From the IMG/VR virus record IMGVR_UViG_3300030085_002431, positions 186,614 to 250,613 of that record: a DNA stretch of 64,000 bases; one strand, given 5' to 3'. Of the stretch, positions 57,552-63,478 are shown piece after piece (position 1 is the stretch's first letter; each line of letters begins with the position of its first letter). Both the position numbers and the translations under genes were made by a program. This DNA is from a virus. The notes beneath the pieces were generated by a model. That model made no database searches, was not told the origin of the DNA, and saw only the letters and a program-made list of their open reading frames with translations.

Positions 57552-57722
57552 ATGTCTGCAACTGTTGAATTTTCTCGTGATGTCATGCTGGGTATGCTCC
57601 GCAAGGGCAAAAACGGCAAGGAAATCATGGACATTCTCAACGTGATTGCTCCTGAGTCTGATGGTGATTCTGCTGCCTCTGATTATGGTCAGGGCAACGG
57701 ATTCGACCCGATTGACTTCTGA
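57552..57722 (+). CDS. Hypothetical protein, 56 aa
   Basis: MSATVEFSRDVMLGMLRKGKN then a helix and a Gly/Asp/Ser C-terminus (ASDYGQGNGFDPIDF). It is followed by a strong terminator, so it is probably its own transcript. Confidence 0.65.
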   Translation: MSATVEFSRDVMLGMLRKGKNGKEIMDILNVIAPESDGDSAASDYGQGNGFDPIDF

Positions 57723-57729
57723 TTGAGTC

Positions 57730-57760
57730 GGGGAGTTAATAACTCCCCACATTTGTTTTT
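57730..57760 (+). terminator. Intrinsic terminator
   Basis: An 8-bp stem, GGGGAGTT/AACTCCCC, with a 3-nt loop, then ACATTTG and a run of T. Confidence 0.75.
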
Positions 57761-57772
57761 TTGTTTTATATC

Positions 57773-58111
57773 ATGAATCAAACTGAACCCACCGAATTGC
57801 AATGCTCCCAAGTTTTTTGGGTAGTTGGTGCTGCTCAAAGACTTGCTAATCTTGGTTTACTCGATGAAGTACCGATTGGGATTGCAATGGAGAAGAATGA
57901 TGAATGGATTGAACTAGATAAAACTCGGCATTTTCTTTTTGAAAATGACTTTGAGATAGCATCAATCTTTTATGCTCTTGTTACTAATGACGGGAAACTA
58001 GAAGATAATTATGATGAGAGTACTTTTGACAATATGACTCAAGTTCTCATTGATTACAAAGACAATCGAATCGAGTTGGTTCGATGTGCATTAGAGCACT
58101 GTCTTGTGTGA
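57773..58111 (+). CDS. Hypothetical protein, 112 aa
   Basis: The ATG at 57773 (MNQTEPTELQCSQ) is preferred to a start 12 nt upstream. A helical protein with hydrophobic core segments (QVFWVVGAAQRLANLGLLDE). No family was recognised. Confidence 0.62.
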   Translation: MNQTEPTELQCSQVFWVVGAAQRLANLGLLDEVPIGIAMEKNDEWIELDKTRHFLFENDFEIASIFYALVTNDGKLEDNYDESTFDNMTQVLIDYKDNRIELVRCALEHCLV

Positions 58112-58125
58112 GTCTAGTGCTCATG

Positions 58126-58194
58126 TGTGACACATGTACTAGTGGCACAGTAAATGAGCACAGACCCCAAAATCTGCTATCATTACAAAGTAAT
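58126..58194 (+). promoter_or_regulatory. Cassette promoter P (inverted repeat, GGCACA, TATCAT, dyad)
   Basis: TGTGACAC/GTGGCACA (58126-58149, one mismatch), GGCACA at 58144, TGC TATCAT at 58178 (34 bp), dyad ATTACAAAGTAAT at 58182-58194. It drives the DUF2786 gene. Confidence 0.8.
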
Positions 58195-58208
58195 CAATCA
58201 GGGACCGC

Positions 58209-58889
58209 ATGGACCGCAAGCAAGTCATCGAAAAGATTCAAGCAATCCTGAAACTTCAGGAAGGTACGACTTTCGATGGTGAAGCAGATAATGCTGCTAA
58301 GATGATTGATATGCTGTGCAAAAAGTACGGTGTAACTATCGACGAAGCAACCGAAGTTCAGGTTGAAGATGAGATTTTCCTGAAGTTCAAGAAAATCAAT
58401 GTTGCTTATGCAACTCTTCTCAATGCGATTGCATATTTCTATGATGCAAAAGCATATCTCAAAACCGATGTGAATGGAAACAAAACCATTCAAGTTATTG
58501 GTTCTGAGGCACAACAGATTCAAGTGCGAATCTATTTCGATTATCTTGTAGATTGCATGGAGAAAGAAACTGAAACTGCACACAAAGCAGAGAAGATTAT
58601 TGCTCAACTTCAGGGTAATAAACTCTCTCGCAGTTTCAAAACTAACTTCCGCAAAGGTTTTGCTGAGCAAGTTATGAACCGTCTGCAAGATAAGAAGAAA
58701 CAAGAGGGTCGAGTTCATGAGCACAAAGCAGTGACCGATAAGGCACTCTCAACCCGTCGATTTAACACTTCTCGACGTATGAATGGTGCGAGTGGTTACG
58801 GTGGCAATGCTGGGGCATCTGCGGGTGGTTCAGTGTCACTTAACCGTCAGGCATCAGGTGCTTCACAAAAGCAAATTGTTGGGGTATAA
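58209..58889 (+). CDS. DUF2786-like protein, 226 aa
   Basis: The N-terminal 40 residues (KQVIEKIQAILKLQEGTTFDGE, ADNAAKMIDMLCKKYGV) are the DUF2786 pattern found in many phage and bacterial proteins. A middle domain with strands follows (about 60-130), then a basic C-terminus and a Gly/Ser/Ala tail. Its function is not established. Confidence 0.72.
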   Translation: MDRKQVIEKIQAILKLQEGTTFDGEADNAAKMIDMLCKKYGVTIDEATEVQVEDEIFLKFKKINVAYATLLNAIAYFYDAKAYLKTDVNGNKTIQVIGSEAQQIQVRIYFDYLVDCMEKETETAHKAEKIIAQLQGNKLSRSFKTNFRKGFAEQVMNRLQDKKKQEGRVHEHKAVTDKALSTRRFNTSRRMNGASGYGGNAGASAGGSVSLNRQASGASQKQIVGV

Positions 58890-58908
58890 TATACCCCTCT
58901 CTTTTTTT
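58881..58908 (+). terminator. Intrinsic terminator overlapping stop codon
   Basis: GGGGTAT/ATACCCC stem with AAT loop, containing the TAA of the DUF2786 gene, followed by TCTCTTTTTTT. Confidence 0.8.
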
Positions 58909-58915
58909 ATCCAAA

Positions 58916-59407
58916 ATGAATCAAGAAATTAAAGTCTATGATGATTTTCTGAGTAAAGAAGATCATGATAGACTTGTTCATTTATTTTCTGGATTAGGTG
59001 AGTATTCTAAATTCCCATGGGAATGTGTGGATAATGATAGACCAAATCTAATTAAATTTACTCATGATTTTTGGTCTCATGGTCCGATGGGTAATTATAG
59101 TGAATGGATTGGACCTCTTACATATGCGTTAGATATTAAATCTTTAGTGTTTGCTTTTGCTTCCTTATATCCAAAAGGTAGTGAACTTGTTGAATTTGAT
59201 TATCATGTAGATATTGATTTTGCATGTACGACTTGTGTGTATTATGTAAACACATGCGATGGATATACTAAATTTGAAGATTGTGGAACTGTGGTAGATA
59301 GTGTTGCCAATAGATGTTTAGTTTTTCCGAGTCAATTAAGGCACACAGGTACAAATGTGACTGATACTAATAAACGGTTAATCATCAATATGAATTTCTT
59401 CAACTAA
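58916..59407 (+). CDS. 2OG-Fe(II) oxygenase, 163 aa
   Basis: FDYHVDIDFACTTCVYYVNTC provides the H-x-D, FPSQLRHTGTNVTD the distal His, and KRLIINMNFF the Arg and last strand. The N-terminal part is shorter than in the other copies. A terminator lies just upstream and no promoter was seen, so it may depend on read-through. Shares one base with the next start. Confidence 0.75.
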   Translation: MNQEIKVYDDFLSKEDHDRLVHLFSGLGEYSKFPWECVDNDRPNLIKFTHDFWSHGPMGNYSEWIGPLTYALDIKSLVFAFASLYPKGSELVEFDYHVDIDFACTTCVYYVNTCDGYTKFEDCGTVVDSVANRCLVFPSQLRHTGTNVTDTNKRLIINMNFFN

Positions 59408-59874
59408 TGAGTGATATATTATTATTAACACCATCAAGACATTCTTTCAGCACGGATGATAATGATTATTGCTTTATTTTTGTGCATGACTTAGCAATCA
59501 AGGCATCACCATCACATCTGAAAGAAGTAAATTTTGATGATATAGAATATGCTGGTGCGGAGTATTATCCACAACGAGCAGGATGGAATTGCCAATGTTG
59601 TAGTGGGAAGAAATATGCAAATGCAAATATCTATTTTCCAGGATTATTAGTTGAAGGATTAAGTAAAAAATCAAAATATAAGTTAATTGATGGTCGGCAC
59701 AGATTAGATAAGATGAGGTTTAATGGCATGACCAAATCAAAGTTTTATGTGTTTGATTATAGTGAGGTGAAGGAGTTAATTTATCACTGTAATACACAAG
59801 ATGAAAAGGATGAAATACTGAATAACGTTGCGGAGGAATGTATGCACCTGAGAGACACCATGGACCTTCTCTAA
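59407..59874 (+). CDS. ParB/sulfiredoxin-like protein, 155 aa
   Basis: LIDGRHRLDKMRFNGMTKSKFYV resembles the ParB/Srx nuclease core (DGRHR...). A CQCCSGKKYANA motif with three Cys lies at about 68-80. A nucleotide- or DNA-related function is possible; assignment rests on one motif. Confidence 0.5.
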   Translation: MSDILLLTPSRHSFSTDDNDYCFIFVHDLAIKASPSHLKEVNFDDIEYAGAEYYPQRAGWNCQCCSGKKYANANIYFPGLLVEGLSKKSKYKLIDGRHRLDKMRFNGMTKSKFYVFDYSEVKELIYHCNTQDEKDEILNNVAEECMHLRDTMDLL

Positions 59875-59925
59875 CCTACCTGAAATCTGTCTAGACTAGT
59901 ATATCTCAAAACCACTTGTTCAACT

Positions 59926-59979
59926 GGCACAAACACGACCCCAAACCCCTGAAAAATTTGCTATCATTACTATGTAATG
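59926..59979 (+). promoter_or_regulatory. Cassette promoter Q (GGCACA, TATCAT, dyad)
   Basis: GGCACA at 59926, TGC TATCAT at 59962 (36 bp), perfect 15-bp dyad CATTACTATGTAATG at 59965-59979. Confidence 0.72.
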
Positions 59980-59995
59980 AGAAAGGGAGTTCAAC

Positions 59996-60172
59996 TTGAG
60001 CACTGCTGACAAACTTGAGAAAGCATTTTATTTGAATCTGATTCGATTGGTTGATGAAGTTCAGGGCAATGTTAAATTGCAATCACAAGTTACCTACAAA
60101 CAAAAAAGTGCCTGGGTAAAACAAACTAAGTCTCAGAAAACAAAAAAAGATGCACTTTCTAAAATCAAATGA
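59996..60172 (+). CDS. Hypothetical basic protein, 58 aa, TTG start
   Basis: The TTG at 59996 has AAAGGGAG upstream at normal spacing and is the first possible start after cassette Q. Lys/Gln-rich second half (KQTKSQKTKKDALSKIK). Missed if only ATG is allowed. Confidence 0.58.
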   Translation: MSTADKLEKAFYLNLIRLVDEVQGNVKLQSQVTYKQKSAWVKQTKSQKTKKDALSKIK

Positions 60173-60297
60173 CTAGCATCAGAACAACCTACGACATCAA
60201 AACAAGAGAGAAACTTTACACTGTGATTCATAATCACAAAGTTATTCTCACTCCACACATTACCAACGCAATTCTCTACGTTCACAAATGCAAGTAA
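60169..60297 (+). CDS. Hypothetical protein, 42 aa
   Basis: An ATGA junction with the previous gene and a 10-nt overlap with the next. Short, basic, with three His. Too small for assignment. Confidence 0.5.
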   Translation: MTSIRTTYDIKTREKLYTVIHNHKVILTPHITNAILYVHKCK

Positions 60298-60464
60298 TTG
60301 ACATCAACATCATGCAATTCTGCCAAGAGCAAGAAGCAGATTTAGAAATGGTTCTTGATTATCTTAACTCTCAAATTGATAATCCTACACAGGAACAAAT
60401 TGATGAGGCATGTAAGATATATGATGATTATCTTGAAGATGTAGACTTTATCAATTCTCTCTGA
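60288..60464 (+). CDS. Hypothetical acidic protein, 58 aa
   Basis: An acidic helical protein (EQEADLEMVLDYLNSQIDNP). Its last codons contain the spacer of the next promoter. Confidence 0.58.
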   Translation: MQVIDINIMQFCQEQEADLEMVLDYLNSQIDNPTQEQIDEACKIYDDYLEDVDFINSL

Positions 60465-60470
60465 TATAAT
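60442..60470 (+). promoter_or_regulatory. Promoter TAGACT-17-TATAAT
   Basis: The -10 is perfect and the -35 matches 4 of 6. It starts the 60495 gene. Confidence 0.65.
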
Positions 60471-60494
60471 AACCAAGTAATCCAATTAAACATA

Positions 60495-60767
60495 ATGCTT
60501 AAGGCAATTACATCACTATTACTATCAGTTACCTTATGGGTACAAGTTCCACAATGGAATGATGATTGGAGTAATTGTGCAGTAGATGTTCCTGACACTA
60601 GTTGTCATTGGTACATTGTAAATGCCGATAATACTTTTGGTGAAGGATTCGATTGGGAAACTGCACCATGGTATTCGATTGAAGGATTACAAGACATTGC
60701 TAATCTTCATGATGAGGTAATTAGTAATGGTCACACTTATACAGTTGAAGCATTACAAAATCAATGA
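60495..60767 (+). CDS. Secreted or periplasmic protein, 90 aa
   Basis: A signal peptide is likely (MLKAITSLLLSVTLWVQV). The mature part is acidic, with five Trp and two Cys (NCAVDVPDTSC), which could form a disulfide in the periplasm. Function unknown; an envelope or superinfection role is a guess. Confidence 0.62.
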   Translation: MLKAITSLLLSVTLWVQVPQWNDDWSNCAVDVPDTSCHWYIVNADNTFGEGFDWETAPWYSIEGLQDIANLHDEVISNGHTYTVEALQNQ

Positions 60768-61069
60768 CGAAAAGGGTAAAGGATTTAATTAGTGAACTCG
60801 AACTATTAAATCCGAATGAATCTATCTTTGCTTTATATTATACAAAGGAGGATGTAAAACAATTAGATTACTATTGTACTGATTGTTATCCTTATACTGA
60901 TGAACTAGCAGAGAAGACAATTACTAAACTAACTGAAGATGGTGATGTAAAGAATACAGTAGACAAGTTAGTTACTAATACAATGAGAGATGATACTAGT
61001 TATCTCGTACAAGAAGAATGTAGATTAGATAGTATTGACAAGGTATTAAATGACTCTCCGAGTTACTAA
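60764..61069 (+). CDS. Hypothetical acidic protein, 101 aa
   Basis: An acidic protein with a CTDC motif near 38-41. It overlaps the preceding gene by 4 nt and is the last gene before the repeat-rich non-coding region. Confidence 0.62.
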   Translation: MTKRVKDLISELELLNPNESIFALYYTKEDVKQLDYYCTDCYPYTDELAEKTITKLTEDGDVKNTVDKLVTNTMRDDTSYLVQEECRLDSIDKVLNDSPSY

Positions 61070-61289
61070 AAAGTGCATCTGTGGAAAAACTTGTGGAAAA
61101 ACAATCATTAAATAAATGGTTAAAAAAACATAGTTGCGTGTTTTATGTTTTCCACAGAAGGTGTTGAAAAAGTATATAAATACCCTGTTTTATCTTCGTT
61201 ATTATGTTCTAAACCCCTCTGGTTATTGTTATCTAAGACCGCAGTATATCATGAGTTGACAAAAAAGTCAAGAAAATTTCTGAAACTTT

Positions 61290-61460
61290 TTGAGTCTCAC
61301 ACATATTATTCGTCTGATATAAGACTCAACAAAACTGTAAGATTTTATGAGTCCTCTGAGTCTCACTGATTCGTCCATTCTTATGCGAAACTCACTGGTC
61401 TCAGAGAACTTATGAGTCTCAGACCACTCGAAAATTCGTCCACTGGACACAGTAGTCTCA
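61290..61460 (+). repeat. GAGTCTCA repeat cluster
   Basis: Copies or near copies of (T)GAGTCTCA or its complement occur near 61320, 61291, 61357, 61398, 61413 and 61453. TGGTCT/AGACCA (61396/61421) forms an inverted pair around two of them. Confidence 0.6.
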
Positions 61461-61532
61461 TTGTTTTGCGTGTAGACTACTAGGGTGGTTTTGAGGGAGG
61501 GAAGTATTACACAGCACTATGTGATAATAATT

Positions 61533-61840
61533 ACACAGTGAGTTTGTATTAGTTTTCCACAGGCAAAGTATTAGTTATCCACAGACCCTGTGGAAAAGTA
61601 TTATAAACCTGTGGAAAACTTTATACCTGGGGGAGGGGTTTATATTACTAATACACAGTGAGTTTCTGATTGTTTATAAACACCAGTACTACTCACAAAC
61701 ACTCCGAGGGTTTCTAATACTTTACAGATTGCCCTTCGTGTATTATAATAAAACAGTGTTGTGTAATTATAATTAAGTAGTACTGTTTAATTCTTATACC
61801 CACGGGGGGGTTATTAATAACAATTACTTAGTGAGTTCGT
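61533..61840 (+). repeat. ACACAGTGAGTTT repeats
   Basis: ACACAGTGAGTTT occurs at 61533 and 61653, and a diverged copy (ACTTAGTGAGTTCG) at 61826. ACAGCACTA also occurs twice (61511 and about 61853). Confidence 0.6.
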
Positions 61841-61887
61841 TATTGTTATTATACAGCACTAAATGACAGTAACCCTCGGGGGGGTTA

Positions 61888-61904
61888 GGTTTTTTATAAA
61901 AACC
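61888..61904 (+). repeat. A/T hairpin in origin-like region
   Basis: GGTTTTT/AAAAACC with a 3-nt loop, nested within a larger GGTTAGG/CCTAACC stem. Confidence 0.55.
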
Positions 61905-61965
61905 GATGGGTCCCCCTAACCTACAAAAGTATGCATCCACGAGACCTTTACCCCGCATATAAAAA

Positions 61966-61983
61966 TTTTTCCGAGGGGAAAAA
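61966..61983 (+). repeat. TTTTTCC/GGAAAAA hairpin, duplicated
   Basis: TTTTTCCGAGGGGAAAAA forms a 7-bp stem; a second copy of TTCCGAGGGGAAAAAA lies at about 62015-62030 and a partial one (TCCGAGGTCC) at about 61990. Confidence 0.55.
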
Positions 61984-62082
61984 CGGGTCTCCGAGGTCCG
62001 TTCAAGAAAAAAAATTCCGAGGGGAAAAAATAGGTTAAAAACCCTGTGAGTGCTATATAACGGAGAATAAAAATTTCTAAGA

Positions 62083-62226
62083 ATGACCGAAGAAGAGAAG
62101 GAGTTACTCATCGAGTGCATTCAATTCCGTTTACAGCACGACAAGTCTTTAAATAGTAATGAAGTATTACGTGAAGATTTGGAAGAATTGCTCTTTAAAG
62201 TAGAGGATATTGATGACTACGTATGA
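62083..62226 (+). CDS. Hypothetical acidic protein, 47 aa
   Basis: A helical acidic protein (TEEEKELLIECIQFRLQHD). It is the first gene after the non-coding region and overlaps the next by 14 nt. Confidence 0.6.
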   Translation: MTEEEKELLIECIQFRLQHDKSLNSNEVLREDLEELLFKVEDIDDYV

Positions 62227-62371
62227 CATAAAAGTCAAAGGTTTAACAGTAATGGAGAGAGTTACTCCAGAGCAACTCACACAGAGTATGAAAGATGCTC
62301 AAATGATTGTGTGGTTGAGAGGGGGTAAAATGGAAGACGTTGAGTATGTAATAAATACAAAGTCTTCTTGA
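62213..62371 (+). CDS. Hypothetical protein, 52 aa
   Basis: An alpha/beta small protein (TYDIKVKGLTVMERVTPEQL). No family was recognised. Confidence 0.6.
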   Translation: MTTYDIKVKGLTVMERVTPEQLTQSMKDAQMIVWLRGGKMEDVEYVINTKSS

Positions 62372-62400
62372 GACGAAAAAAAACCCCGTCCGCAACGTAG

Positions 62401-62429
62401 TTGCATTTGATGTGAAGGGGTGATATAAT
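62401..62429 (+). promoter_or_regulatory. Promoter TTGCAT-17-TATAAT
   Basis: The -10 at 62424 is perfect and the -35 TTGCAT has 17-bp spacing. A GCAAC/GTTGC hairpin lies just upstream. It starts the glycosyltransferase-like gene. Confidence 0.75.
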
Positions 62430-62453
62430 TATAGAGTTGGAATTTACATTTTT

Positions 62454-63206
62454 ATGGCCAAAGGATTTACAGTAAAAGCAAAGGCACCGACAGTTAATAA
62501 GAACGTTGACGAATTCGACCTTGCAGCAGCAAAGGAGATGATTAAAGGTAAGGCAGTTGTATTTTGTCTACCTGGACGAGGATGTTCATATACGTTTATG
62601 AAGAGTTTTGTACAATTGTGTTTTGACCTTGTACAAGCAGGTGCGAGTATTCAGATTAGTCAAGACTATAGTTCCATGGTGAACTTTGCACGATGCAAGT
62701 GTCTTGGTGCTAATGTATTGCGTGGACCGAATCAGAAACCTTGGGATGGTAAACTGCAATATGATTATCAGTTGTGGATTGACAGTGATATTGTCTTCGA
62801 CACCGAGAAGTTCTATCGTCTTGTAGCAATGGATAAGGACATTGCAGCAGGTTGGTACATGACTGAGGATGGTCGTACTACGAGTGTTGCTCACTGGTTG
62901 GAAGAGGATGACTTCCGTACCAATGGTGGAGTGATGAATCACGAAACTGCTGAGACCATGCCGAAGCGTAAAAAACCGTTTACCGTTGACTACACTGGTT
63001 TCGGATGGGTTCTGATTAAGAACGGAGTCTTCGAGAGTCTTGAGTACCCCTGGTTTGCTCCTAAGATGCAGCAATTTGAATCGGGAGAGGTTCAGGATAT
63101 GTGTGGTGAGGATGTCTCCTTCTGCCTGGATGCCAAGGAAGCAGGGTTTGAAATCTGGTGCGACCCGAAGATTCGTGTTGGTCATGAAAAGACCCGAGTT
63201 ATCTGA
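62454..63206 (+). CDS. GT-A-type glycosyltransferase-like protein, 250 aa
   Basis: YQLWIDSDIVFDTEKF contains a D-x-D nucleotide-sugar metal motif. SQDYSSMVNFARCKCLGAN and GEDVSFCLDAKEAGFEIWCDP are typical of GT2-like folds (the latter being the ED acid/base region). The first 30 residues are a separate basic tail. It might glycosylate DNA, protein or cell wall; the target is unknown. A strong terminator follows. Confidence 0.65.
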   Translation: MAKGFTVKAKAPTVNKNVDEFDLAAAKEMIKGKAVVFCLPGRGCSYTFMKSFVQLCFDLVQAGASIQISQDYSSMVNFARCKCLGANVLRGPNQKPWDGKLQYDYQLWIDSDIVFDTEKFYRLVAMDKDIAAGWYMTEDGRTTSVAHWLEEDDFRTNGGVMNHETAETMPKRKKPFTVDYTGFGWVLIKNGVFESLEYPWFAPKMQQFESGEVQDMCGEDVSFCLDAKEAGFEIWCDPKIRVGHEKTRVI

Positions 63207-63212
63207 GTCATT

Positions 63213-63235
63213 GACCCCTACGGGGGTCTTTTTTT
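63213..63235 (+). terminator. Intrinsic terminator
   Basis: GACCCC/GGGGTC stem with a 4-nt loop and seven T. Confidence 0.88.
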
Positions 63236-63239
63236 ATGG

Positions 63240-63268
63240 TTGACGGAGGGTCTTGGAGGTGTTATAGT
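63240..63268 (+). promoter_or_regulatory. Promoter TTGACG-17-TATAGT
   Basis: -35 at 63240, -10 at 63263. The -10 context, TATAGTGTATTCA, is identical to that of cassette L. Confidence 0.72.
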
Positions 63269-63335
63269 GTATTCAAGCCACTGATGGGTGGTGAAAAAAA
63301 CCGTAAAAAACAACCGTTTAGGAGACACCAAAATT

Positions 63336-63476
63336 ATGGCAGCACGTCGTGGCAGTGGAAACACCAAACTTGACCCAGTTCCTAAAAAAACTCGTCAGGG
63401 GTCTGGTCAGCATACTAAATATGCAGCAAGTAGCCGTAATGGTGCTAAGAAACGTTACCGTGGACAAGGTAGGTAA
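63336..63476 (+). CDS. Small basic conserved protein, 46 aa
   Basis: The ATG at 63336 is used, with GGAG upstream; a longer GTG frame begins inside the leader. Highly basic (MAARRGSGNTKLDPVPKKTR, NGAKKRYRGQGR), of a type recurrent in T4-like cyanophages. Nucleic-acid or ribosome binding is inferred from charge. Confidence 0.68.
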   Translation: MAARRGSGNTKLDPVPKKTRQGSGQHTKYAASSRNGAKKRYRGQGR

Positions 63477-63478
63477 GT

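Larger units (their letters stand above)
61070..62082 (+). other. Candidate replication origin: 1-kb non-coding repeat region with DnaA-box-like sites
   Basis: No credible gene lies in these 1013 bp. Seven matches to the bacterial DnaA box are present: TGTGGAAAA at 61080, 61092, 61589 and 61610, and TTTTCCACA at 61148 and 61553, with TTATCCACA at 61575. The four downstream boxes lie within 66 bp, next to AT-rich DNA. Three other repeat families and several hairpins fill the rest. DnaA boxes plus AT-rich and iterated DNA is the classical layout of an origin. Confidence 0.6.

Noticed and set aside
63226-63268. GTCTTT at 63226 as an additional cassette hexamer
   Set aside because: Distance to the -10 is 37 bp, the match is poor, and a classical -35 (TTGACG) with 17-bp spacing already explains this promoter.
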